Notes: a model not told the origin generated them from the sequence alone. Positions 17,202-25,898 are shown, counted from the first letter of the stretch. The stretch: 64,000 nt of DNA from an uncultured Lachnospiraceae bacterium (GCA_900550475.1 URSA01000003.1:62001-126000); one strand, 5' to 3'. Program-made: numbers and translations.

Positions 17202-17567
17202 ATGATTATCAGTGAAAGAATTTTTTACATAATGGAGCAGAAGAACATGAGTCAGTTGGAACTGTCGAGAAGAACTGGGATTGCAACAAGTAACATTAGT
17301 GATTGGAAAAAGAAAAAGACGAATCCAAAAGCAGACTGTTTATTATCCATATGTGATGCATTGGATATTACACCGGAACAGCTTTTAACGGGAAAAGGAA
17401 TTGATCCGGAGTATAAAGATGCAGATATGGATTATGAAGTTACCAGGTCGGATATTAAGATATTAAAGCAGATTCATAGCCTTGGAGATGAACAGTATAA
17501 AAGATTGATGGCATATATGAAGGCATTGCAGAAACTGGAGCAGATGGAAAGCATTGTGGAGGAATAA
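17202..17567 (+). CDS. XRE-family helix-turn-helix regulator
   Basis: 121 residues. The HTH_XRE domain covers about 5-60: MSQLELSRRTGIATSNISDW is the core two helices and NPKADCLLSICDALDITPEQLL the rest. A short C-terminal helical tail follows. A strong GGAGG precedes the ATG. The stop codon overlaps the start of the ORF6N gene (TAATG), so the two are co-translated; it is probably the repressor or antitoxin-like partner of that gene. Confidence 0.88.
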   Translation: MIISERIFYIMEQKNMSQLELSRRTGIATSNISDWKKKKTNPKADCLLSICDALDITPEQLLTGKGIDPEYKDADMDYEVTRSDIKILKQIHSLGDEQYKRLMAYMKALQKLEQMESIVEE

Positions 17568-18559
17568 TGGAAGAAACAAAAGAATTGATTACTACGGATG
17601 ATATTCGTAGTAAGGTGTACATACTTCGTGGACAGCAAGTAATGTTGGATCAGGATTTGGCAGAAATTTATGGTTATCAAGTTAAAAATTTAAATCAACA
17701 AGTAAAACGTAATTTGACAAGATTTCCAGAAGATTTTATGTTTCAACTAACTAAAGAAGAAGTGGAATTGGTGAAATCACAATTTGTGACTTCACGGAAT
17801 ATAAATTATTTTGAAGGGCAGGAAGGAGGTCGTAGAAAGCTACCATACGCATTTACAGAACAAGGAATTTATATGCTTGCAACAGTTCTTCGTGGAGAAT
17901 TAGCGGAACAACAGAGTATATTTATTATGCGTACTTTTAGGGAGATGCGTCACTATATTAGTCAAAATCAACAGTTTGTTACTAGAAATGAAATGGAACT
18001 TTTAACAGCGAAGGTTGGAACGATAACTGAGAGACAGGATCGAATGGAGAAAAGGGTAGAGTTCATTCAAAAAGATGTGACTATTTTAGCAGATAACTTT
18101 ATTACTGATAAGGATAAAAAGGATTTTGTTATTTATAAAGGCCAGAAGTTAGAAGCTGACATTGCATACATAGAAATCTACCAACAGGCAAATAAATCAA
18201 TCTATGTTGTGGATGATTATATGAATGCAAAATCATTACAACACCTTTCACAGAAAGCAGATGGCGTGGAAGTTGTTTTATTCACAGAGAATGGAAAAGG
18301 TGGGAGAGGATTTCTTACGAACTCTTTAGTGACGGATTTTCAAAATGAATATCCAACGATTCGGATTAAGCCGAATCCTGATTGTCACGACAGGTTAATT
18401 ATACTTGATTATGGGGAAAAGACAGAACTGGTTTATCATTGTGGAGCATCCAGTAAGGATGCAGGGAAGAAACTTTGTGCCATCAATCAGATTACAGAGA
18501 CAGCAATCATTCATCCGGTAATAGACAGATTACTTTCATTGCCAGATAAACAGGTATAA
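17567..18559 (+). CDS. ORF6N-domain protein with a PLD-like C-terminal region
   Basis: 330 residues. The N-terminal ORF6N domain (about 8-95) is clear: VYILRGQQVMLDQDLAEIYG, KNLNQQVKRNLTRFPEDFMF, RKLPYAFTEQGIYMLATVL. Such domains occur in phage and mobile-element DNA-binding proteins. A helical linker leads to a C-terminal part (185-320) with IEIYQQANKSIYVVDDYMN, an HDRLIILD segment and VYHCGASSKDAGKK. The last pattern resembles one HKD half of phospholipase-D-like folds but lacks the full HxK, so catalysis is doubtful. The start overlaps the XRE gene stop by one base. Confidence 0.82.
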   Translation: MEETKELITTDDIRSKVYILRGQQVMLDQDLAEIYGYQVKNLNQQVKRNLTRFPEDFMFQLTKEEVELVKSQFVTSRNINYFEGQEGGRRKLPYAFTEQGIYMLATVLRGELAEQQSIFIMRTFREMRHYISQNQQFVTRNEMELLTAKVGTITERQDRMEKRVEFIQKDVTILADNFITDKDKKDFVIYKGQKLEADIAYIEIYQQANKSIYVVDDYMNAKSLQHLSQKADGVEVVLFTENGKGGRGFLTNSLVTDFQNEYPTIRIKPNPDCHDRLIILDYGEKTELVYHCGASSKDAGKKLCAINQITETAIIHPVIDRLLSLPDKQV

Positions 18560-18607
18560 TTAGTAGCCATGCTTTGACTGCGAAAATGACATTAAGAGGT
18601 GATAAGA

Positions 18608-20299
18608 ATGTCTAAAGAAAAGATAAAAGTGTATCTTTACACCCGTGTTTCTACAACCATGCAGATAGACGGCTATTCTCTAGATGCACAGAAAACAAAA
18701 ATGAAAGCCTTTTGTGATTATAATGAGTATGAAATTGCCGGTGAGTATGAGGATGCAGGAAAATCCGGTAAGTCAATAGAGGGAAGAATTGCCTTTAATC
18801 AGATGATGGACGATATCAAATCAGGAAAAGATGAAGTGTCTTATGTCCTTGTATTTAAGCTTTCCAGATTTGGAAGAAATGCGGCAGATGTCCTTGCAAC
18901 ATTACAAGTGATGCAGGATTTTGGTGTAAATTTGATTTGTGTAGAGGATGGAATAGATTCATCTAAAGATGCCGGGAAACTTATGATATCTGTTCTGTCA
19001 GCAGTGGCAGAGATTGAGCGTGAGAACATCCGTGTTCAGACAATGGAAGGCAGGATGCAGAAAGCCAGGGAAGGTAAATGGAATGGTGGTTTTGCACCAT
19101 ATGGATATGCTCTCATTGATGGAAAATTGGTAGTGAAAGAGGAAGAGGCAGTAGCTATCAGAACGATATTTGACCAATATGTAAATACAGATTTGGGAGC
19201 GAATGGAATTGCTAAGTATTTAGAAAATCATGGAATCCATAAGATAGCCAGACAGAATGGCAAAAATCCATTATTTGATGCTGCTCTTATCAGAAGGATT
19301 ATACAGAATCCGGTTTATAGCGGTAAAATCTCCTATGGCAGAAGACGGACAGAAAAGGTTCATGGTACAAGGAACGAGTACAGGCAGGTTAAGAAAGACG
19401 ATTATCTGTCGGTAGATGGTTTACATGAAGCTCTTGTATCAGAAGAAGTATGGGAGCAGGCACAGGTCAAGGTTGCGGCACAAGCTAAAAAGTACGAAAA
19501 GGTCAATCGTGATAAGAAAGAAAAGATACATCTTTTATCTGGAATTTTAAAATGTCCTGTCTGTGGTGCCGGAATGTATGGCAACAAGGCCATTAAGAAG
19601 CGCAAGGATGGAAGCAATTATAAGGACTTTTATTATTATGGCTGTAAACACCGGAATATGACCAGAGGTCATAAGTGTGATTACAAAAAACAGGTGCATG
19701 AAGAAATGCTGGACGCTTCTGTTGCAGAGGTGATCAGTAAACTGGTTAGCAATCCTAAATTTTCGGATTTAATACGCAGCAAGATAAATATGGAAGTAGA
19801 CACAAGCGCATTAGATCAGGAAATAGCAAATTACGAAAAACAATTAAGACAGCTATATCATAATAAAGATACGATCTTGTCAGATATTGATTCTCTTGAT
19901 TATGAGGATAAACATTATCAGCGAAGAAAAACAGATTTAGAGAACCGTTTGTACAAGACTTATGATAAAATAGATGAAGCAGAGGAATTGCTTATATCTG
20001 CAAAAACTAAGAAACGCGCTCTGCTGGCAGACAAGATTACCGGAGACAATATCTACAAGGCACTCATTTTCTTTGATAAGCTGTATGCCCAAATGAACGA
20101 AGCTGAGAAACGAGAGTTCCTGTCACAGTTAGTGGATAATGTACAGATTTACGAAGAACGCAAAGAAAATGGTCAGTGGCTGAAATCCATAGAATTTAAG
20201 TTGCCGATTATAGAAAAAGAGTTTACCCTAAGTTTGGACAATGATACACAAAATGAGTGTGTAATATCGATGCAGTATAAGCCCAACCGGTTGGGCTAG
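18608..20299 (+). CDS. Large serine recombinase (resolvase/invertase type)
   Basis: 563 residues from ATG 18608 with AGAGGTG upstream. The catalytic serine is S15 in YTRVST; the resolvase domain continues with GYSLDAQ, YEDAGKSGKS and FKLSRFGRNAADVL. Then come the recombinase domain (about 160-265; GFAPYGYALIDGKL, NPVYSGKISYGRR) and a zinc ribbon (CPVCGAGMYG..YYGCKHR) at about 315-365 with a long coiled coil (395-480). Enzymes of this type integrate and excise elements at short att sites. All core motifs are intact, so it is a candidate for the integrase acting at rlmD. Confidence 0.93.
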   Translation: MSKEKIKVYLYTRVSTTMQIDGYSLDAQKTKMKAFCDYNEYEIAGEYEDAGKSGKSIEGRIAFNQMMDDIKSGKDEVSYVLVFKLSRFGRNAADVLATLQVMQDFGVNLICVEDGIDSSKDAGKLMISVLSAVAEIERENIRVQTMEGRMQKAREGKWNGGFAPYGYALIDGKLVVKEEEAVAIRTIFDQYVNTDLGANGIAKYLENHGIHKIARQNGKNPLFDAALIRRIIQNPVYSGKISYGRRRTEKVHGTRNEYRQVKKDDYLSVDGLHEALVSEEVWEQAQVKVAAQAKKYEKVNRDKKEKIHLLSGILKCPVCGAGMYGNKAIKKRKDGSNYKDFYYYGCKHRNMTRGHKCDYKKQVHEEMLDASVAEVISKLVSNPKFSDLIRSKINMEVDTSALDQEIANYEKQLRQLYHNKDTILSDIDSLDYEDKHYQRRKTDLENRLYKTYDKIDEAEELLISAKTKKRALLADKITGDNIYKALIFFDKLYAQMNEAEKREFLSQLVDNVQIYEERKENGQWLKSIEFKLPIIEKEFTLSLDNDTQNECVISMQYKPNRLG

Positions 20300-20472
20300 G
20301 AAAAGAGAAGAAAAGTAGGGTTCGCCAAGGGCGTGTATGGGTAAAAAAGTGGCTTTGGAAGTGATTTGGAGAAAAACACAGGAAAAAGGAAGGAGGGAGA
20401 GAGAATACCAAAACCGGGAACGCAGGTGAAGTACAAAGGAAAGAATGGTGCAGGGAATGCAAATGAATATGT

Positions 20473-20517
20473 AAGGCGGCATTTATTTTAGAAATAAAAT
20501 AGGTGCCGCCTTATTTT
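20473..20517 (+). terminator. Terminator, long hairpin
   Basis: AAGGCGGCA (20473-20481) pairs with TGCCGCCTT (20504-20512); the intervening A+T-rich arms also pair. ATTTTTG follows. It separates the recombinase from the small gene at 20533. Confidence 0.75.
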
Positions 20518-20532
20518 TGTTTGGAGGTAAAA

Positions 20533-20811
20533 ATGTCAAAATTATTTTGTTTAACGCCGGAACTTCGTGTACTGGAAAGACAGATGCAGCAACCGCCGGG
20601 ATACAGACCGAGGGGGTATGGTATCTGCATCATGGAGGAGGTGGACTGGAAGAATTGGGGAAATTATTCTGAAATCGTGGATTGTGTTATCAGCCGGATG
20701 CAGTTAGAACATCTGAAAAAAAGAGTGGAAGAAATCTTTGAAGAGGTTGATAAGGAATTGATTTTTAAAGGTCTGAAGCACAGAAAAGATTTTTATTCGC
20801 TGTTTATATAA
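20533..20811 (+). CDS. Hypothetical mobile-element protein
   Basis: 92 residues; GGAGG precedes the ATG at 20533 by 6 nt. It begins FCLTPELRVLERQMQQPPGY, a rather distinctive Pro/Gln-rich start, and then has a Trp-rich stretch (DWKNWGNY) and a helical C-terminus with RVEEIFEEVDKEL and a HRKDFYSLFI end. I do not recognise a named family. It sits between two recombinase genes, next to a truncated LytTR regulator, and looks like element cargo. Confidence 0.65.
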   Translation: MSKLFCLTPELRVLERQMQQPPGYRPRGYGICIMEEVDWKNWGNYSEIVDCVISRMQLEHLKKRVEEIFEEVDKELIFKGLKHRKDFYSLFI

Positions 20812-20819
20812 AAATAGCC

Positions 20820-21266
20820 TGCGCTGTCTTTTTTGATGGGTCTACTCTTGTAAATAATATTCAACATGGAACTTATTATGATCTGATATATCTTGATATT
20901 GAAATGCGTGAGATTAACGGAATCATTGCAGCAGAGCTGATAAGGAGCATGGAAATCCCGGCACTGATTGTTTATGTTTCTAGTTATGAAAAGTATCTGA
21001 TGGAACTGTTCAATACAGAACCCTTCCGCTTTCTTTCAAAACCTATTGACTGGAATAAATTTCGTGTCATCTTTATGGAGGCATACAACCGTATCAGACA
21101 AAAATCCGAATATTTCTCTTTTACCTACAACAAAGAATTTATAAAGGTTCCTTTAGGCAGAATTTATTATTTCGAAAGCTGTAACAGGGTAATATATAAA
21201 GATGATACCGCAAAAGTGATTTATCCTAACAATAACAGTATAAAGATAGGCTACCGGGATTTATAG
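20820..21266 (+). pseudogene. LytTR-type response regulator, truncated at both ends
   Basis: The frame from about 20820 reads AVFFDGSTLVNN, then YYDLIYLDIEMREINGI, in which the second Asp of YLDIEM is the phospho-acceptor of a receiver domain, followed by VYVSSYEKYLMELF and FLSKPID. After a linker a LytTR domain begins (FIKVPLGRIYYFESCNRVIYK is its start, cut here) and stops prematurely at 21264. The N-terminal ~50 residues of the receiver and most of the LytTR DNA-binding region are missing, so it should be inactive. The parent would be an AgrA-like regulator. Confidence 0.75.
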
Positions 21267-21378
21267 GAGCCGGAAAGGAGCAGATATGCCACAGACAGCG
21301 GTAAAGAAGAAAGTAGCCATGATACCTGCTAAACCGTAGTATGACAGGAGCATCAAGCTGTCAGAGAAGAAACTGCGT

Positions 21379-22926
21379 GTGGCGGCCTACTGCCGGGTCA
21401 GTACCGAACTTGAGGAACAGGAGAGCAGCTATGAGGCGCAGGTGGAATATTATACCCGGAAAATAGCAGAAACAGATAACTGGAAAATGGCAGGAATTTA
21501 TGCCGATGACGGAAAGAGTGCAACCAATACAAAGAAGCGTGACGATTTCAACGCCATGATAAAGGATGCAATGGACGGGAAAATCGACATGATACTGACA
21601 AAGTCGGTGAGCCGGTTTGCCAGAAACACAGTAGACTCCCTGCTGACCATCCGAAAACTGAAGGAAAAGAATGTGGCGGTGGTTTTTGAAAAAGAGGGTG
21701 TCAACACTTTGGACGGAATCGGGGAGATACTGATTGCCATCTTAAGCAGTCTGACACAGGAGGAAAGCCGCAACATCAGTGAGAATACCAGATGGGGAGT
21801 GGCCCGAAGGTTTGAAAATGGGAAAATGATAGTTAACCATAACAAATTCATGGGATACACCAAAAATGAAAACGGCGATCTGGTCATCGTACAGGAGGAG
21901 GCAGAAATCGTGCGGTTGATCTTCCGCCTTTATCTGGAAGGATACAGTGCAGGGAAGATAAGCCAGTATCTGGAGAAGAATGGCATAAAAACTGCCACAG
22001 GGCAGGATAGGTGGTATGACTCGGTAATCTTCAAAATGCTCCGCAATGAAAAGTACATGGGAGATGCCCTGCTGCAGAAAACCTACACGGTGGATTTCAT
22101 GACCAAGAAAAGGGTCATCAATAAGGGAATTGTGCCACAGTATTATGTGGAAGATGACCATGAGCCTATCATACCGAAGGAATTATTTTACCGGGTACAG
22201 GAAGAACTGGCGAGACGCGCCTCCATGAACAAGGCAGCGGTAACACGCAAGAAGAACCAGAGAAGCAAATTTTCCTCAGAATACGCTCTCACCGGTTTAC
22301 TGCTCTGCGGAGACTGCGGACAGGAATACAGAAGAGTGACATGGTCGAGAAATGGCAAAAAGAAGATTGTGTGGAGGTGCAGCAACCGACTGACAAATGG
22401 AACCAAGAACTGCAAGAAGTCTGAGACACTGGAAGAGGGGGCACTAAGCAGGGCAGTCATGGAGTCTATAAACAGAATTACAAAAGGTGATGGAGAGTTT
22501 GTGGGAGCCTTCCGCCAGAACGTTATACGGGTAATCGGAAGCTATGACAGAGAGCAGGAGCCGGATGAATACGATGAAAAAATCAAAGAAAAGGAAGAAG
22601 AGATGGTGGCTCTGATTGCAGAGAATGCAAGGGTGGGTTCCTACACCGATGAATTCGATGAGAGATACCGCAGGATTGCGGAAGAAATCAGTACCTTAAA
22701 AGAGGAACAGATAGAAGCCAGACGGAAAAATAAGTTGGCGGACAGTTATGAACAGCGATTGAAGGATATGGACAATTTCCTGAAGAAGCAGACCTGCCAG
22801 ATATCGGAATTTGATAATGACCTTGTAAGAAGGTTGATCGCAAGCATCAAGGTAGTCTCTGCCGAGAAGCTGATCATCCAGTTCCAGTCGGGAATTGTCA
22901 TGGAGCAGGAAATCAGATATGAGTAA
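21379..22926 (+). CDS. Second large serine recombinase, leader broken by an amber codon
   Basis: 515 residues if read from GTG 21379. The expected start is an ATG at 21286 with a good AAGGAG site, giving MPQTAVKKKVAMIPAKP, but codon 18 (21337-21339) is TAG; the frame continues unbroken into KKLRVAAYCRVSTE. A CAG-to-TAG change is the simplest cause. The catalytic domain (serine in YCRVST), recombinase domain, zinc ribbon (CGDCGQEYRR..WRCSNR) and coiled coil are all intact. Re-initiation at the GTG would remove only residues ahead of the first strand, but that GTG lacks a good ribosome binding site. Activity is therefore uncertain. Confidence 0.85.
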   Translation: MAAYCRVSTELEEQESSYEAQVEYYTRKIAETDNWKMAGIYADDGKSATNTKKRDDFNAMIKDAMDGKIDMILTKSVSRFARNTVDSLLTIRKLKEKNVAVVFEKEGVNTLDGIGEILIAILSSLTQEESRNISENTRWGVARRFENGKMIVNHNKFMGYTKNENGDLVIVQEEAEIVRLIFRLYLEGYSAGKISQYLEKNGIKTATGQDRWYDSVIFKMLRNEKYMGDALLQKTYTVDFMTKKRVINKGIVPQYYVEDDHEPIIPKELFYRVQEELARRASMNKAAVTRKKNQRSKFSSEYALTGLLLCGDCGQEYRRVTWSRNGKKKIVWRCSNRLTNGTKNCKKSETLEEGALSRAVMESINRITKGDGEFVGAFRQNVIRVIGSYDREQEPDEYDEKIKEKEEEMVALIAENARVGSYTDEFDERYRRIAEEISTLKEEQIEARRKNKLADSYEQRLKDMDNFLKKQTCQISEFDNDLVRRLIASIKVVSAEKLIIQFQSGIVMEQEIRYE

Positions 22927-23040
22927 GTAACAGGCAGGGATGATGAGTGAATAGGAAAACGGAATTCCTGCCTGTAAAATAAATTCGTAGGATTTATGGT
23001 AAGAATAAAATGCCCCGATTTTTATTGCTGCTTCAATTAA

Positions 23041-23088
23041 AAAAATTATTAAAAAATGCTTGTAAAAAATTATTAAAAAATGCTTGTA
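23041..23088 (+). repeat. Perfect 24-bp tandem duplication in a promoter region
   Basis: The 24-bp unit at 23041-23064 is repeated exactly at 23065-23088. Each copy ends in TTGTA, so each offers a -35-like TTGTAA; only the downstream one is correctly spaced from the TATAAT at 23106. Confidence 0.9.
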
Positions 23089-23111
23089 AAGTGGTTAAAA
23101 AGTTATATAAT
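23084..23111 (+). promoter_or_regulatory. Promoter of the YwgA-like/HD pair
   Basis: TTGTAA (23084-23089) and TATAAT (23106-23111) with a 16-bp spacer, about 50 bp ahead of the first gene. Confidence 0.6.
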
Positions 23112-23164
23112 ATCTATGTGTGGCTTTGCGTTTTTTTACATGCTACATCCTAGGAGGGAAAATT

Positions 23165-23647
23165 ATGAATAGAATATCACAAGCAAATTTGCTAAATGCC
23201 GTCTTTTGCAATGTGTATGGTACAAAGTTTCGAGCTGATTATATCGACGACAGAGTTAAATTGCAAAAAGCGGTTTTTCTAATGCGTGAGAGTGGTATTT
23301 CATGTGGAGATTATGAATTTGTTTGGGATCATTATGGTCCTTTTTCGGCTGAACTTAGTGATGATATGAAAATGGAAGTAGATATCTCCGAAATGCCTAT
23401 CGAGTTTAATCAAGAGGCAATTGAAATTATGGAATGTTTAAAAGAGGCATTTACCTGTGAAACGACATACTCTGTACGTTATTGGGCAGAGACAATAGCT
23501 TCACTTTTGTATTTAAAGCGATATGTCTATCCCTCATATACAGATGAAGAAATAATTCGAGTTCTTGAAAATAAAAAGGCGGATTTAAATAATCATGATG
23601 AAAATGTAAAAGCGATGAATGTTTTAAAAGAAATATTTGTAGCATAA
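23165..23647 (+). CDS. YwgA-like / DUF4065 (Panacea)-like protein
   Basis: 160 residues from ATG 23165 (TAGGAGGG upstream). The pattern RVKLQKAVFLMRES, then YEFVWDHYGPFSAELSDDM, recalls YwgA of Bacillus and, more remotely, the DUF4065/Panacea (GepA/SocA) fold, whose KLQK..YGPFS signature is shared. Panacea domains act as antitoxins or proteolysis adaptors in several toxin-antitoxin pairs. The gene precedes an HD phosphohydrolase by 12 bp, and in Bacillus ywgA likewise neighbours an HD phosphohydrolase gene (ywfO), from memory. The pairing suggests that this protein controls the HD enzyme. Composition is strongly A+T-rich, unlike the core. Confidence 0.7.
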   Translation: MNRISQANLLNAVFCNVYGTKFRADYIDDRVKLQKAVFLMRESGISCGDYEFVWDHYGPFSAELSDDMKMEVDISEMPIEFNQEAIEIMECLKEAFTCETTYSVRYWAETIASLLYLKRYVYPSYTDEEIIRVLENKKADLNNHDENVKAMNVLKEIFVA

Positions 23648-23659
23648 GGGTGTGGGAAC

Positions 23660-25279
23660 ATGTTAGATACAAAGGAAATGATTTTTGTAAATTATATTCT
23701 GGATAATGTGCATGGATTTATAGGATTAACGTACATGGAGGATAAAATAGAACGTCTCCCAGTGTTTAAGCGTTTACAAGATATTTCACAGCTTGGATTG
23801 GTTAAAAGAATTTTCCCTGGTGCTCTTCATAATCGATATATTCATTCATTAGGTGTAATGCATGTTATAGATCAAATGGCATTGCACATAGGGAGATTTA
23901 GCTTGGCGGAAAGGCAATTAATGAGAATGGCGGGAATGCTTCATGATTTGGGGCATTATCCATTATCTCATGATTTGGAGCAAGTATATGATAGGAGAGA
24001 GAGTGCGACAGCGTTCAAACTGCCATCTGTCCGAGAAATTTTTTTTGACGATATCAAGCAAGATATTTATAAAATAACAGGTAAGATAGATGGAGAAGAG
24101 GGGAAATGCCTTTCTGCAAAGATACAAATTCCTAAGAGAGAATTAGTGGTAAAGGGAAAGTATCATCATGAGACAGTTACTACATATGTTATAAGAAAGA
24201 GTACTGCTATCAAGGAAATAGTAATTGAGGGAATTCGGTTAGGCTATTTTAATGATGGTAGTTATGAGTGGACAAGTGAGAGTGATTGTGGTCAAGTTGA
24301 AGAGTTTGCACAAAAGGTAATTAATGATATATGTGCGCTCATTCAGGGAAATAGTGATTATGAATATACGGAAGGGGCATTTCCTGAGCACTTTACGGCT
24401 ATGTTACAGATGCTACATTCTGAGTTAGATGCTGATAGGATCGATTACTTGTTACGAGATGCAACATTTTCTGGCGCATCATATGGTTCGTTTGACTTGG
24501 GCATTTTATTGCAAAATCTTGATATGAAAAAAATCAAGATTGGAGAATTAGAGGCATGGATAGTTGGAGTTAAAAAAAAAGGAATCGGTTGCGCTGATCA
24601 ATATATGGTGAATCGGTATTTAGCGTATACGCAGGTTATCTTTAACAAATATACATCGATTGTGGCGAAAATGTTGCGCGAAGTTGTATTTTGGATGATG
24701 AATAGTGCATCAGAACTTTCATTTTATAGTCCACAACAGATATATAATATTATCGATATGCATGAACAAAACGAAGCTTATTTGGCATTTACCGATAGTT
24801 ATTTTTTTGGGAAGTTAAATTCTATTGAGAAAGTAAGACATGGCTGCCCGGACGATATATATTTCTTTGTTGAGCAACTTAGAAAATATCGTTCCCTTGA
24901 TGTTATGAGTGAAGATGTGTTTTCAGGTGGTTTGACGCAGCAAAGGAAACATATCGAGACATCAGGATTTTACGAGCATTTAGGAAAAATCATGTCACAA
25001 GAAGACTTTTCGAAAGAGGGATTGTATTTATTTAGTCAGAAAAAGATAACCAATCATCTGCCGTATAATCAGTTCAAGACTAACTTTGACCAATATAACA
25101 GAACGCATGAAAATAAATTGAATTATGCTAAGTATCAGATAGATAGATTGATGGATGGTTTGGCTGTTATTGAAGCAGATAAGGATCCCGTTTTATTAAT
25201 TGACACACCAAGATCTATGATGACTGAATTGTATGATATGCAGCAAGTTATGGTTCGGGAATATGAATTTCCCATGTGA
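23660..25279 (+). CDS. HD-domain nucleotide phosphohydrolase (SAMHD1/dNTPase-like)
   Basis: 539 residues. The metal-binding quartet of HD enzymes is present: H62 in NRYIHSLGV, H95-D96 in GMLHDLGHYPLSHD, and D257 in ELDADRIDYLLRDA. The last motif with DYLxRD is typical of the SAMHD1/dGTPase/YwfO group, which hydrolyse dNTPs to nucleoside and triphosphate. The C-terminal ~230 residues (320-539) are helical and not recognised. At 539 residues it is longer than YwfO-type proteins (about 430). It is translated 12 bp after the YwgA-like gene from the same promoter, inside the mobile region. A defence or toxin-antitoxin role through dNTP depletion is an inference. Confidence 0.85.
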   Translation: MLDTKEMIFVNYILDNVHGFIGLTYMEDKIERLPVFKRLQDISQLGLVKRIFPGALHNRYIHSLGVMHVIDQMALHIGRFSLAERQLMRMAGMLHDLGHYPLSHDLEQVYDRRESATAFKLPSVREIFFDDIKQDIYKITGKIDGEEGKCLSAKIQIPKRELVVKGKYHHETVTTYVIRKSTAIKEIVIEGIRLGYFNDGSYEWTSESDCGQVEEFAQKVINDICALIQGNSDYEYTEGAFPEHFTAMLQMLHSELDADRIDYLLRDATFSGASYGSFDLGILLQNLDMKKIKIGELEAWIVGVKKKGIGCADQYMVNRYLAYTQVIFNKYTSIVAKMLREVVFWMMNSASELSFYSPQQIYNIIDMHEQNEAYLAFTDSYFFGKLNSIEKVRHGCPDDIYFFVEQLRKYRSLDVMSEDVFSGGLTQQRKHIETSGFYEHLGKIMSQEDFSKEGLYLFSQKKITNHLPYNQFKTNFDQYNRTHENKLNYAKYQIDRLMDGLAVIEADKDPVLLIDTPRSMMTELYDMQQVMVREYEFPM

Positions 25280-25308
25280 CGAATTAATTGAATAAAATGA
25301 TCAGAATC

Positions 25309-25346
25309 AAGCTTCCAAGTCCAACAAAGATTTGGAGCTTTTTCTG
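25309..25346 (+). terminator. Likely terminator of the YwgA-like/HD pair
   Basis: AGCTTCCAA and TTTGGAGCT arms (about 25310-25339) with one mismatch, followed by TTTTTC. The following ~190 bp to the rlmD fragment hold no gene. Confidence 0.55.
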
Positions 25347-25537
25347 TCTGTTTTAAGATGAATACATTTTTGAAATAACCAATCCATGGTACAATATCCT
25401 AAAAGCTGCAAATGGGAGAGATAAATCATAGGAAAAAAGCAGAATAAATTACTCAAAGGTCAGTCATACTTGTAGTTCCAAAATAAATCTAATCTTTTTC
25501 TATGTCAGGTGCAAAGTGGTGCATCTTTATCCCGCAT

Positions 25538-25855
25538 TCATGGAACGTTGAGACGGTTGTTCTTCTGTCCCAACAAAAACCGGACGATCATATTGAGATA
25601 GAGATTAAGCTGGATGAGATAGATACTACAAGTGCAGAGGCAAAGGCTACATACAAAGAAATAGAAGAATGGGTGCAGGAGCACTACGGATTTCATGTAA
25701 CAAATCTTAATATCGCTCAGGTAAAGCAGAAGCATGGAATTATAGAAAGAGAGAATTACAATAAACCTAAATCTGAGAATAGCAGACAGCCAGGAACTAC
25801 TCCGGAAAAGGAGAAGGCCATTACAGAAGCTCTTAAACATTTCAAGATGATATGA
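25538..25855 (+). pseudogene. Detached 3' end of an rlmD gene
   Basis: From the codons for NVETVVLLSQQKPDD to the TGA at 25853, about 105 residues align with the tail of the intact RlmD (12514-12840): both have ATYxEIxxxV, IAQVKxKxGIIERENYNKPK and a KEKExAIxEALxxFxMI end. Nothing of the catalytic domain precedes it; the upstream 35 bp are unrelated. It is the expected by-product when an element integrates in rlmD and supplies a new 3' end. Its low G+C shows that this tail too came from an element and not from the original chromosome. Confidence 0.85.
25547..25554 (+). other. Candidate attR of the integrated element
   Basis: GTTGAGAC repeats the sequence at 12514-12521 at the same codons of the rlmD tail. 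The DNA to its left is non-homologous to rlmD, so the junction lies at or just left of this site. Confidence 0.5.
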
Positions 25856-25861
25856 TAATTG

Positions 25862-25898
25862 AGAGACATTCTTTTATGGAGTGTCTCTTATTTTTTTA
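25862..25898 (+). terminator. Terminator after the rlmD fragment
   Basis: GAGACATTC (25863-25871) pairs with GAGTGTCTC (25879-25887), followed by TTATTTTTTT. It shows that the detached tail retained a gene-end terminator. Confidence 0.75.
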
